Shown here: positions 16,864 to 25,553 of the stretch, piece after piece
How positions within the stretch are numbered: position 1 is the stretch's first letter
Layout: each line of letters opens with the position of its first letter
Made by a program: the position numbers and the translations under genes
The notes under the pieces: model-generated
Told to the model about the DNA's origin: nothing
Databases searched by the model: none
What the model saw: only the letters and a program-made list of their open reading frames with translations
DNA from: Halothece sp964463655
GTDB lineage: Bacteria; Cyanobacteriota; Cyanobacteriia; Cyanobacteriales; Rubidibacteraceae
Assembly: GCA_964463655.1 (NCBI GenBank)
Contig: CAYXDG010000010.1
Coordinates: 1-61,717, forward strand
Length of the DNA stretch: 61,717 nucleotides
Direction: 5' to 3'

Positions 16864-19230
16864 ATGACATCTTCTGCTTACTCTTATCCCCAAGCTAACC
16901 TACCTTCTTCAATCAATAATTCCGCAATGGAGTTACCTCCCCCGAAAGAAGACGACTCATTCAATTATCGAGCCGTCCTAGCGGTTGCTAGCCGTCGCGC
17001 TTGGTTAATTTTAATTGCGATGATTGCCGTAACAGGAGTCATCTGGACAAGAACCTTAAACCAACCTCCTCGTTATCGCAGTGGTTTCCAATTATTAGTA
17101 GAACCCATTGCAGGAGACCAAGACTTTGAACAAGAATTAGGACGACTCGGTCAAACTCGCGCAGCAAGATTAAGATTAGACTACGCAACCCAAATTCAAG
17201 TTTTAAAAAGTTCGCAAGTGATGCGCCCCATCTATCAAAAATTAAGAGAAGATTACCCAGAATTAGGTTATGGGGAATTGTTGACAGGTTTAGAAGTGAG
17301 GCGTTTGGGAGAGACAAAGATCATCGTGGTGACCTATGAATCAGAAAACGCAGAAATAGCAGGTGCAGTTACCAGAACTGTATCGGAAGAATACATTGAC
17401 TACTCCGAAGAACAACAACAAGCAGGAGAAACAAGGGTTTTAGAGGTAATTGAGGAAGAACTCCCTAGTTTAAGAGAAAGGGTAGAGTCTATTCAAGATG
17501 AAGTTCAAGCCTTTCGCCAAAACAATAATGTCCTCGACCCGATCACAAAAGGGAATCAACTGTCATCAAATATTAGCAATTTAGAACAACGTCAAATAGA
17601 AACAGATATTTCAATTCAAGAAAACTTGTCCTTGCGAGAAAATCTGTTGCAGCAACTGGGTTTAAGTCTAGATGAGGCAATCACAACGGTCGCTTTAAGT
17701 GAGGCTCCCCGTTATCAACAGCTTTTGAACCGATTGAAAGACCTCGAAACCGAAATCGCGATCGAATTAGGACGCTTTAAAGAAAATAGTCCAAACATAG
17801 AAGTGCTTCAGCAGCAAAGAGACAGTATTTTACAACTGCTCGAAGAAGAATCGATAGCGGTCTTAGGGGAGCAAGGGGTTAGTCAAGAACTGCGTTCTCA
17901 AATTAACTCCCCCAACCCCCTCCGTCTGGGTTTAACTCAAGACTTAATTGGGGCAACTAACCAAATTGAAGTCTTGAAAGTGCGCCAAGGAGCTTTGGAA
18001 GAAGCCGAGGAAAAACTTCGGAATGATTTAGAAGACTTAAGTGAGTTAGCAAGAACCTACGAAGCGATCAACCAACGCTTAAATGTAGCTCAAGAAAACT
18101 TAAGGCGATTTATTAATCGTAGAGAGCAGTTAAAGATTGAAGCCATCCAAAGTGCCTTACCTTGGCAAATTCTTGAACCGCCTTACCAGCCAAGTCAGCC
18201 CCTATCGGGAACTAACACCAGAGGCTTAATTATAGGACTGTTTGCAGGGATGTTGGCGGGTGCTGGTGTCGCCTATCTAGCGGAAAAAGTTGATAATAAA
18301 TTCCATAGCCCAAATGATGTGAAGGAAGCAAGTCGCGTTCCTTTATTAGGCGTGATTCCTTTTTCGAGAACGTTGGAAGAAGCAGAAGGAAGAGGTTACA
18401 AAGCAGTCGTTCCCATAGAGCAAGGGGAAGAAGTTAATCATGAAATTAGTGAGAGCAACGGTAATCACACCAGTAAGAAAGAGTCAGTGGTGGATGATCT
18501 ATCCTTCGCTTTCAAAGAAGCGTTCCGCACCCTTCATGCTAATCTTTCCTTCATGAACCCTGATGATCTGCCGATGAAATCTTTAGTGGTGAGTTCTTCC
18601 GTTCCAGGGGAAGGAAAATCAACCGTCTCACTGAATTTAGCTTATGTGGCAGCTTCCATTGGGAAAAGAGTTTTATTAGTTGATGCAGATATGCGTCGCC
18701 CTCAAGTTCACCAAGCCCTAGAACTGCCCAACCAATACGGATTGTCAAATGTTATTTCCACAGGTCTCACCCTAGAAGAAGCGATCCAACGGTTACCAGG
18801 GAACAGTAACCTCAATATTTTGACTTCAGGGCCAACCCCTCCCGATCCGAATCGCCTTCTTTCCTCTGAAAAAATGAAACAACTGATGGAACAATGGCAA
18901 AGTCAATTTGATTTAGTCATTTATGACAGTCCTCCCCTCGGTGGTCTAGCTGATGCCAAAATGCTAACCTCTCAAAATCTTAGCGGTTTAATTATGGTCG
19001 CAGGTTTAGGGGTGGTCGATCGCAACCTATTTAAGGATGTTATGGAAACCTTACGTCTGTCCAAAACAACGGTCTTGGGAGTCGTGGCGAACGGACGCAA
19101 ATCAGCAAGTATGGGAGAATACTCTTACTACTACTACGACAACTACTACTACAGATACAGTCGGGCTGCTGCTTCTCAAAGCACTCTCGCTTCTGGTAAT
19201 GGAACAAGCAAGTCTTCTTCAGAAGAATAA
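16864..19230 (+). CDS. Wzc-type chain-length regulator and tyrosine autokinase (BY-kinase)
   Basis: A 788-residue inner-membrane protein. The N-terminal Wzz domain begins with a helix near residues 42-58; a periplasmic region with long coiled coils follows to about 440; a second helix (GLIIGLFAGMLAGAGVAYLA) lies near 455-475. The cytoplasmic kinase has Walker A PGEGKST (Lys585), Walker A' LLVDADMRRP (Asp607, Asp609) and Walker B LVIYDSPP (Asp688). A tyrosine cluster with nine Tyr between residues 753 and 765 is the autophosphorylation tail. BY-kinases oligomerise, and cycles of tail phosphorylation control polymer length and export. It lies directly before the Wza-type gene. Confidence 0.95.
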   Translation: MTSSAYSYPQANLPSSINNSAMELPPPKEDDSFNYRAVLAVASRRAWLILIAMIAVTGVIWTRTLNQPPRYRSGFQLLVEPIAGDQDFEQELGRLGQTRAARLRLDYATQIQVLKSSQVMRPIYQKLREDYPELGYGELLTGLEVRRLGETKIIVVTYESENAEIAGAVTRTVSEEYIDYSEEQQQAGETRVLEVIEEELPSLRERVESIQDEVQAFRQNNNVLDPITKGNQLSSNISNLEQRQIETDISIQENLSLRENLLQQLGLSLDEAITTVALSEAPRYQQLLNRLKDLETEIAIELGRFKENSPNIEVLQQQRDSILQLLEEESIAVLGEQGVSQELRSQINSPNPLRLGLTQDLIGATNQIEVLKVRQGALEEAEEKLRNDLEDLSELARTYEAINQRLNVAQENLRRFINRREQLKIEAIQSALPWQILEPPYQPSQPLSGTNTRGLIIGLFAGMLAGAGVAYLAEKVDNKFHSPNDVKEASRVPLLGVIPFSRTLEEAEGRGYKAVVPIEQGEEVNHEISESNGNHTSKKESVVDDLSFAFKEAFRTLHANLSFMNPDDLPMKSLVVSSSVPGEGKSTVSLNLAYVAASIGKRVLLVDADMRRPQVHQALELPNQYGLSNVISTGLTLEEAIQRLPGNSNLNILTSGPTPPDPNRLLSSEKMKQLMEQWQSQFDLVIYDSPPLGGLADAKMLTSQNLSGLIMVAGLGVVDRNLFKDVMETLRLSKTTVLGVVANGRKSASMGEYSYYYYDNYYYRYSRAAASQSTLASGNGTSKSSSEE

Positions 19231-19252
19231 GAGAAAGTGGTGTGAGGAATTG

Positions 19253-20782
19253 ATGATGAAGCAAAAAGATCACAACCAAGGAATCAGAGTACAGTTGGTA
19301 ACTGGAAAGAATCAAGTCAAGAGACCCAGACTTCTGAAAACTGTCATGCTCAAATCGATGGTGTTCCTTTTGGCGCTAGGAGTGCCGATGGCAAATTTAG
19401 GATTATTATTGGGGGCTCGACCAGGGCAAGCTCAGATTCCAGAAATCTTGCAAGAACCTCCACAGGAAGGGATAACAGCCCCAAGAACAGGCTCAGGAGC
19501 GACCGTTAATTATGAAGAAACTCCCTATCTCCTAGGGCCTGGGGATGGGATTAGCATTAGTATTTTTAATGTTCCAGAATACAGCGGTCAGTATCGGGTT
19601 TCAGTAGAGGGAATGCTGAACTTACCGATTGTGGGAAGCATAGACGTGGAAGGGTTAACGATTCCTGAAGCGCGGGAGGTAGTTACCAATCGTTACACAG
19701 AAATTTTACAGCGCCCGATCGTAGGGCTAACTTTAGCCCAACCTCGACCAGTTCGGATCGCGATCGCCGGAGAAGTCAATCGCCCAGGATCATACAGTTT
19801 GGGTGCTTCAGATGGGCAGTTTCCCCCGATTACATCGGCGATTCAACAAGCTGGCGGCATTACCCGATCAGCAAATGTCCGACAAATCCAACTGCGGAGA
19901 GTGATCCAAGGACAGCCTTTTCTTCTCAAAGTTAATCTTTGGGAATTAGTGGAAGAAGGAGAAATTGTCCAAGACGTGACCCTGCGAGACGGCGATCGCA
20001 TTTTCATCCCAACGGTTACAGCTAATAATTCAGAAGAAACTCGGCTCTTGGGTCAAAGCGTCATTGCTTCTGCTGTTCAATCGATCGAAGTAGCCGTCGT
20101 GGGAGAAGTGGGTCGCCCCGGTCCCCATCAAGTGGGAGGGGGTGGAACAACCCCGCCAACAGTCACTCAAGCGATTCTAGCAGCAGGAGGCATTACCAAT
20201 TTTTCCGATATTCGTGAGATTAGAGTCGAGCGCAACACTCGCGCTGGACAGCAAGAAGTGCTCAATGCCAACTTATGGGACTTATTGAGAGAAGGAGATG
20301 TGAGTCAAGATGTGGTACTTCAAGCAGGAGATACAATCGTCGTTCCTCGCGCCACAGAAATTAATCCCACCGAAGCAGAAGCGCTGGCAACAGCTAGCTT
20401 TTCTCCCGAAACGATTCGGGTCAGTGTCCTAGGAGAAACCAACCGCAGAGGAACTTTACAATTGCCCTCTAATACCCCTCTCAATCAGGCAATTTTAGCA
20501 GCAGGAGACTTTAGACGCGGTCGCGCCGATCGCAGTGAAGTTGAGTTGGTTCGTCTTAATCCCAATGGAACAGTGACACGAACACAGATTGAATACGATC
20601 CTGACCAAGGAATTGACCCCCAAAGTAACCCCATCCTCCGCAATGGCGATGTGATTATCGTTGGACGCAACACCTTAGCTGCCGTGAGTGATACAGTGAC
20701 TGAAGTTCTCTCGCCCGTTACCTCAGTGGTTCAGAGCTTTCGCTTCTTTGATATTTTCTTCGGGGATGATGATAATAACTAA
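19253..20782 (+). CDS. Wza-type polysaccharide export protein with SLBB domains
   Basis: A 509-residue exported protein. I start it at ATG 19253, preceded by GTGAGGAA at 19242-19249; a longer frame runs back into the autokinase gene but encodes only an artefact of its Tyr codons. A signal peptide ends near ARPGQAQ. Next comes the Poly_export domain (YLLGPGDGISISIFNVPEYSG), then several SLBB repeats with typical VAIAGEVNRPGSY, VAVVGEVGRPGPH and VSVLGETNRRGTL strands. It would form the outer-membrane/periplasmic export channel working with the Wzc-type protein. No lipobox Cys is visible, so it is not an obvious lipoprotein. Confidence 0.92.
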   Translation: MMKQKDHNQGIRVQLVTGKNQVKRPRLLKTVMLKSMVFLLALGVPMANLGLLLGARPGQAQIPEILQEPPQEGITAPRTGSGATVNYEETPYLLGPGDGISISIFNVPEYSGQYRVSVEGMLNLPIVGSIDVEGLTIPEAREVVTNRYTEILQRPIVGLTLAQPRPVRIAIAGEVNRPGSYSLGASDGQFPPITSAIQQAGGITRSANVRQIQLRRVIQGQPFLLKVNLWELVEEGEIVQDVTLRDGDRIFIPTVTANNSEETRLLGQSVIASAVQSIEVAVVGEVGRPGPHQVGGGGTTPPTVTQAILAAGGITNFSDIREIRVERNTRAGQQEVLNANLWDLLREGDVSQDVVLQAGDTIVVPRATEINPTEAEALATASFSPETIRVSVLGETNRRGTLQLPSNTPLNQAILAAGDFRRGRADRSEVELVRLNPNGTVTRTQIEYDPDQGIDPQSNPILRNGDVIIVGRNTLAAVSDTVTEVLSPVTSVVQSFRFFDIFFGDDDNN

Positions 20783-20789
20783 CGGTTAA

Positions 20790-20799
20790 CCCACGTGGG
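20790..20799. repeat. Perfect 10-nt palindrome after the export gene
   Basis: CCCACGTGGG lies 8 nt after the export-gene stop and before the SLH gene. It has no T run, so it is a weak terminator candidate at best; a protein-binding site is equally possible. Confidence 0.3.
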
Positions 20800-20837
20800 C
20801 AGATAATTTGCTTTAATAATTGATGGTTCTATCCACA

Positions 20838-22025
20838 ATGATACTTATGCGCTTAAAACAACTGACAGCTTTAACCACAGCAACGGCTCTGGCTACGATT
20901 TTCATCCTGCAACCTAGCAATGCTCAAACCTTTGGCGCGCAAGAGGTTCCCCAGAAAGATTATGTAGCAGTGGCTGCTCCCTTTGGAGAAAATAATTATC
21001 AACTCCTGATTATTGAACAGAAATCAGATGAACGGGCTTGTTGGCGTGAAAGCGGTTCTAACCCAGTAATGGTTGATCCGTTGCTCATAGAGTTTGACTT
21101 TAGTGGGATTTGCGGGCGAGCAACAGATAGTAACGGTTATTCCATGCGAGTAGATGGACAAGACTATGGCTTAGATTATCTGTTGCAAGTCGTTGAAAGA
21201 GATGGTGAATTACTTTTGGTAGGAAGTCCTCGCAATAATCAAAATGAAGAAATTATTGTCGGGCGAACCAATGGCATGGCTGAAGGCTATTTGAAGATTA
21301 ATTTAGAACCAGGTTGGAACTTTGCTAAACGAACCTACCAACAGAGAACTCTCGGTCATATTTATTTGGCAAAAACGACGGGTGAAGTGATTGATGTTCC
21401 CTTTGCCGATATCCGTAATGATATCTATCGGGAGGAAATTGCCACCGCAGTGGAAATGGGATTTGTCTCTGGGTTTAAAGAAGATAATACCTTCCGTCCA
21501 GAAGCCGAATTGACCCGAGAACAGTTGGTTTCGATCGCGATCGAAGCCCTGAAAGCCATTCCCGCCTTGAATGTCACAGTCTCCGAACAAGTAACCACCT
21601 CTCCCTATCCCGATGTCGATGCGGGGCGCTGGAGTGCTGCCAAAATTCAATGGGCTAAAGAAAACGATATTGTCAGTGGCTATCCCAATGGCACGTTTCG
21701 CCCCACCCAACCCGTAACCCGTGCGGAATTAATTGCAGTTGAGAATAAAGTCGCCAGATACGCTCGTAACCAATTGGGGATGACAGGAGAATTGCCCAAC
21801 ACCCAAACCGCGATTAGTTTTAGCGATACTAGCAATCATTGGGCTGCAGAGTTAGTGAGTCAGATGTCTGCTTATTGTGGGGTTGCATCTCCTCTGAATG
21901 AACGAGGCACTAATTTTGCCCCGAATGAACCCGCCAAACGCAATTATGCAGCAGCAGCAACCGTTAGAATGCTCGATTGTGTTATGGGAGCAGAAACCAT
22001 CGGAAAAGTTCCTAATCGAGTGTGA
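20838..22025 (+). CDS. DUF3747 protein with SLH domains, exported
   Basis: A protein of about 395 residues. Three possible ATG starts (20823, 20838, 20847) all give a signal peptide ending near LQPSNAQ; I chose 20838 for its best n-region. The N-terminal domain (YVAVAAPFGENNYQLLIIEQ, then GICGRATDSNGYSMR) is the cyanobacterial DUF3747 type. From about residue 190 three S-layer-homology modules follow, marked by FKEDNTFRPEAELTREQLV, YPNGTFRPTQPVTRAELI and NFAPNEPAKRNYAAAA. SLH modules bind secondary cell-wall polymers, so the protein is probably held in the envelope. It follows the polysaccharide export gene. Confidence 0.88.
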   Translation: MILMRLKQLTALTTATALATIFILQPSNAQTFGAQEVPQKDYVAVAAPFGENNYQLLIIEQKSDERACWRESGSNPVMVDPLLIEFDFSGICGRATDSNGYSMRVDGQDYGLDYLLQVVERDGELLLVGSPRNNQNEEIIVGRTNGMAEGYLKINLEPGWNFAKRTYQQRTLGHIYLAKTTGEVIDVPFADIRNDIYREEIATAVEMGFVSGFKEDNTFRPEAELTREQLVSIAIEALKAIPALNVTVSEQVTTSPYPDVDAGRWSAAKIQWAKENDIVSGYPNGTFRPTQPVTRAELIAVENKVARYARNQLGMTGELPNTQTAISFSDTSNHWAAELVSQMSAYCGVASPLNERGTNFAPNEPAKRNYAAAATVRMLDCVMGAETIGKVPNRV

Positions 22026-22441
22026 AACGAACTAATGACAAACCTACTTTGAGAGTATTTGTTTACGGAACTTTAAAGCCAGGAGAAGCCAACTTTGATT
22101 CCTACTGCGCTAGTAAAGTGGTGGAGATGACCCCAGCTTATACCTACGGTCATCTTTACGCTCTCAAGGTGGGTTATCCCGCAATGACTACTGGAGATAC
22201 TCAGGTTAGTGGTTATTTACTCACCTTTGAAGACAGCACCATCTTAGCCAATCTTGATGAATTAGAAGATTATGATCCCACTCTGGCTGCTGCTGCTAAT
22301 CTATATCAGCGAGAGTGGATTACTTGCTATGCTCCTTCTGGTGAATCTCTTGGCCTGGCCTGGGGGTATCGGATGGCGTTTTCTAAAGTGCAACAATTGG
22401 GAGGGGTTTTCTTGACTTCAGGGGTTTGGCGAGGTGGATAA
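22022..22441 (+). CDS. Gamma-glutamylcyclotransferase-like (AIG2/GGCT fold) protein
   Basis: A 139-residue cytosolic protein with the family start VFVYGTLKPGEAN, the conserved YPAM segment and LDELEDYDP, where the glutamate acts as general acid/base in active members. Family members cleave gamma-glutamyl peptides or gamma-glutamylamines; the substrate here is unknown. Translation starts at a GTG overlapping the stop of the SLH gene by 4 nt. Its 3' end overlaps the convergent anti-sigma gene by 24 nt. Confidence 0.85.
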   Translation: MKRTNDKPTLRVFVYGTLKPGEANFDSYCASKVVEMTPAYTYGHLYALKVGYPAMTTGDTQVSGYLLTFEDSTILANLDELEDYDPTLAAAANLYQREWITCYAPSGESLGLAWGYRMAFSKVQQLGGVFLTSGVWRGG

Positions 22442-22864
22442 GGCTTCCTTTTCCTTGACGAATGGAATCTCCATAATCGGTTGATTCACTGCAATCTGTA
22501 AGGCGGAAGCATTGACCTGCTCAGATTTGACTAACTTGGGAGAGGGAGCATCACTAGCAGAGAGGACAGTTGTTATCACTGTTACAAAAGTAGCTGCGAT
22601 CGCGCTGCTTGTCCACAGTAATCCCTGTCTGAAACACCGAACCCTAGCTTGAGTGGTTACCTTTTCACTGAGCAGAGCAGGGGAAGTTTGGGAGGAGGGA
22701 ACAGGGGTTTTTCTTAAGTGGTGTCGCAGTTGCAAGAGACTTTGATAAGTTTTTTGTGCTTTTTGGTCATAGCTCAACCATTGTTCAACTTTTTCGGTTT
22801 CTTCTGCAGATAGTTCTCGATCTAGATAAGCACTTAACAACTCAAAGCGTTGTTTGTTATTCAT
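22418..22864 (-). CDS. Anti-sigma factor, membrane-bound (partner of the ECF sigma factor upstream)
   Basis: A 148-residue protein. Start at 22864 is set by a GAGG six bases upstream; an ATG four codons earlier would include that site in the gene. The N-terminus (FELLSAYLDRELSAEETEKVEQWL) is the anti-sigma helical domain, without the HxxxCxxC zinc site of ZAS proteins. One membrane helix follows near residues 85-107 (LLWTSSAIAATFVTVI), with a short periplasmic tail. It lies directly downstream of the sigma gene on the same strand, the usual arrangement for an inhibitor that holds the sigma factor at the membrane. Confidence 0.8.
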   Translation of the reverse strand: MNNKQRFELLSAYLDRELSAEETEKVEQWLSYDQKAQKTYQSLLQLRHHLRKTPVPSSQTSPALLSEKVTTQARVRCFRQGLLWTSSAIAATFVTVITTVLSASDAPSPKLVKSEQVNASALQIAVNQPIMEIPFVKEKEALSTSPNP

Positions 22865-23056
22865 GTTGTTCCTCATTCTTTAAGTGACTGATGAGCGATC
22901 CTCATCATGATTTGACTGCTTAATTCCCAACTCATTTTAAATCAATCAGTGACCCTAAGATAGGAAACGACCCCCAAGTCATCTGGGCAACTAAAAACAC
23001 TCAAAAATGATAAATTGGGGGAGTCAAAACCTGAGAGGCTACTCACTATCTGCTAT

Positions 23057-23734
23057 CTAGTCTAACTCAAAATAAGGTTGTAAGACATTCTGTAATTTGG
23101 CTCTAGCTCTGGCAATTCTGGATTTAACTGTTCCTAAAGAAACCCCTGTCATTTGGGCAATTTCTTCGTAGGAAAAACCTTCAATTTCCCTTAAAATAAT
23201 GGTCGTTCGGAAGGCTTCCGGTAAATCCGCGATCGCTTGATGTAATTGATCATAAAACTCTTGACGACTTAAATCTTGGTCGGGACTCGGAAGATCTGTT
23301 GGAATTTCCCAAGTGATTTCACCGTCTTTCATTTGACGAGGCGCATCTAAAGAAATTGGATTTTTAAATCGCTTCCGTTTGCGGAGTTCATCATAAAATA
23401 AATTAGTGGTAATTCGACTGAGCCAACTCTGAAATTTCATGGGGTCTTTGAGTCCTTGAATATTACGATAAACTCTAATCCAAACCTCTTGCACTAAATC
23501 AGCACGGTCAAACCAATCAGGAGCAAGATGATAGAGGATTTTTTCCACATGAGATTGATGACGACGCAATAATTCGGCAAAAGCTGCGCGGTCTGGCTGC
23601 ATTCCTTGTTGGCAAGATAACACTAATTGATCATTAGAAAGTTGATGGAGAGGAAGTTTGACTGGAGAGGTTTGAGACACTCCCATTTTTAACCAAGAAA
23701 AAGAAGAAGGAATGGATTGATTTCTTGCCGTCAT
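23057..23734 (-). CDS. sigG: ECF-type RNA polymerase sigma factor (SigG type)
   Basis: A 225-residue group 4 sigma factor. Region 2 contains DRADLVQEVWIRVYRNI and a NLFYDELRKRKR promoter-melting/-10 segment. Region 4 contains FRTTIILREIEGFSYEEIAQM and GVSLGTVKSRIARARAKL, the -35-binding helix-turn-helix. The ATG at 23734 has an AAGGA site six bases upstream. The family resembles cyanobacterial SigG. Together with the membrane anti-sigma protein 192 nt downstream it would mediate an envelope-stress response. Direct targets cannot be read here. Confidence 0.92.
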   Translation of the reverse strand: MTARNQSIPSSFSWLKMGVSQTSPVKLPLHQLSNDQLVLSCQQGMQPDRAAFAELLRRHQSHVEKILYHLAPDWFDRADLVQEVWIRVYRNIQGLKDPMKFQSWLSRITTNLFYDELRKRKRFKNPISLDAPRQMKDGEITWEIPTDLPSPDQDLSRQEFYDQLHQAIADLPEAFRTTIILREIEGFSYEEIAQMTGVSLGTVKSRIARARAKLQNVLQPYFELD

Positions 23735-24223
23735 TGTTAATCCTTACGATGTTAAACAATCAAACGTTGCTTTGTTTGCTTTTTATTTTGCCAAAGACCT
23801 TTGTCAGATTTTGTTTAATTTTGAGTGTTTCTTTGTCAGTCATCTGCAAAAGTGTCACATCATCTTCTATGACGAATCATTCTTGTTTTTGCTCCCAAAC
23901 TAATCTCTTTTGCTTGCCACCCATGTTAAATAAACTTAAATTACTTTTTTATGTGATTTAAGGAGAGTTAGCTGAATCAATCCAGAAAAGAAAGGAGATG
24001 GGGATTCTATAGCAGTACCAACTTGTGAAGGATTCCCCTTCGACAGGAGTTCGGCGCAAGCTGGTCGCGGGTGACAGTGTGCGATTAGATCAATGGCAGT
24101 TCATTGCAGAGAGCCGTCAATTCCCCTGCTACAATCTGGCTAGGATATACTAACTTAACCTTCCAACAATCGACTCAAAAAAGCGTAGTCGCCATTTTAA
24201 CCCAAGGAGAGAGGAGTGAACTC
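23735..24223. other. Gene-free 489-nt divergent intergenic region
   Basis: This region separates the divergent sigma-factor and oxoamine-synthase genes and must hold both promoters. A 78-codon frame on the + strand here has no recognisable features and no ribosome-binding site. A short interrupted repeat, GAAGG/CCTTC, lies around 24026-24040. I recognise no RNA gene or mobile-element end. Confidence 0.5.
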
Positions 24224-25504
24224 GTGCAAACTGTTAAAGAATACGTCCAGCGCTGGTATCAGAGTGGGCTTGCTCCCGATGAATACATCTGCCATCGTAA
24301 AGAAGGTAACTTTGTCGAAATTGAACACGCTAAAGATGGCACTCGACAAACAGTGCTGACTTTCTGTACAAATGATGTTTTAGGATTAGTCCAAAACCCT
24401 GCTGTTAAAGATGCAGCCATTAACGCGATTCACCAGTATGGAACATCCAATAGTTCCTGTTCCGTACTTAGTGGACGCATTGACCTACATCGGGAGTTAG
24501 AAGCAGAAATTTCTGCATTTAAAGGACTCCCTCATACCCAATTATTTCTCAATGCCTGGATGGCCACCCAAGCGCTAGCAGATGCTTTTTGTCATCTGGC
24601 GATCCCTGTTCCAGGTTTTGAGCATACCAGAGAAACTCTGATTATGACCGATGTTCTTAATCATGGTTGTATTGTCTCAGCAGTTGTCAACGCCAACACC
24701 AGGTCTGGAAAGGTCTTTGGCTATAGCCCCAAAGTTCGGGTGAAAGCCTACAGACATTGTGATTCTAAGGATTTGGCTCGGAAATTAAAACGCTATGCCC
24801 GTCCAGACGATCGCATTTTAGTGGTCACAGATACGGTCTTCTCGATGGATGGTGATATTGCACCACTGCCAGAAATGATTGAAGTCCTTTCTGATTATCC
24901 CGACAGCGTTTTATTCTTAGATGAGGCTCATGCCAGTGGGGCGATCGGGGCGACTGGACATGGTATCTTTGAACATTATCAAATACGCCCGCAAGAGGCA
25001 ATGGCTCAAGGCTTTCATCCCCTAGTCATGACCACCTTTTCTAAATTTGCTGGTTCAGCCGGAGCCGCGATTAGTTCTTTTGTTCCTGAATTAATCCCCC
25101 TTTTAAATGTGTCTCCCACCTCGATTGGGACGATTTCCCTTCCCCCACCCACCACCGCTGCTGCTTTAGAAAGCATTCGGCAAGTGCAACAAAATCCTCA
25201 TCTCGTTAAAAAACTGCAATACAATACAAAATATCTGCGATCGCACTTACAGGAAGCGGGCTTTGAGGCGATCGGGGAAACCAATGTCATTCCCGTCCTA
25301 CTCCCACCAGAAATCAACCCCAAACACTTTGGACGCAGCCTCCTCGCTGACTATGGAATTTGGGTTTCCCCCATTTGGTTTGTCGCGAAACCTCGCTTGC
25401 GAATTACAGCCAATGCCTTGCACACAAAAGACGAAATGGATCAGCTAGTTTCAGCAATGGCAAAAACTCGCGATCTCATTTATCAACCCGTCATCAGTGC
25501 CTAA
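24224..25504 (+). CDS. Alpha-oxoamine synthase family PLP enzyme (candidate serine palmitoyltransferase)
   Basis: A 426-residue fold-type I PLP enzyme. The GTG at 24224 has an AGGAG site seven bases upstream and gives the normal family length; a TTG 120 nt earlier has no such site. Visible active-site elements are His147 (LNHGCIVSA, PLP-ring stacking), DEAH at 233-236 and Lys274 in TTFSKFAGSAGA, the PLP lysine. These enzymes join an amino acid to an acyl thioester with loss of CO2 (BioF, Kbl, HemA, Spt). The following GNAT and SDR genes point to Spt: serine plus acyl thioester giving 3-ketosphinganine. Kbl/BioF roles are less likely, since no biotin or threonine genes adjoin. Substrate is inferred. 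Confidence 0.85.
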   Translation: MQTVKEYVQRWYQSGLAPDEYICHRKEGNFVEIEHAKDGTRQTVLTFCTNDVLGLVQNPAVKDAAINAIHQYGTSNSSCSVLSGRIDLHRELEAEISAFKGLPHTQLFLNAWMATQALADAFCHLAIPVPGFEHTRETLIMTDVLNHGCIVSAVVNANTRSGKVFGYSPKVRVKAYRHCDSKDLARKLKRYARPDDRILVVTDTVFSMDGDIAPLPEMIEVLSDYPDSVLFLDEAHASGAIGATGHGIFEHYQIRPQEAMAQGFHPLVMTTFSKFAGSAGAAISSFVPELIPLLNVSPTSIGTISLPPPTTAAALESIRQVQQNPHLVKKLQYNTKYLRSHLQEAGFEAIGETNVIPVLLPPEINPKHFGRSLLADYGIWVSPIWFVAKPRLRITANALHTKDEMDQLVSAMAKTRDLIYQPVISA

Positions 25505-25553
25505 TTATTCGTGATTTCTCCTCACTTGCTCCACCTAAAATTCAAAGATTACT

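Noticed and set aside
19037..19252. Upstream extension of the export-protein frame, with a run of threonine codons
   Set aside because: It lies wholly within the Wzc-type gene; the Thr run is the shifted reading of the tyrosine codon cluster. The ATG at 19253 has the ribosome-binding site.
23725..23961. 78-codon + strand frame in the sigma-factor upstream region
   Set aside because: No ribosome-binding site, no family features, and low-complexity hydrophobic content across a promoter region.
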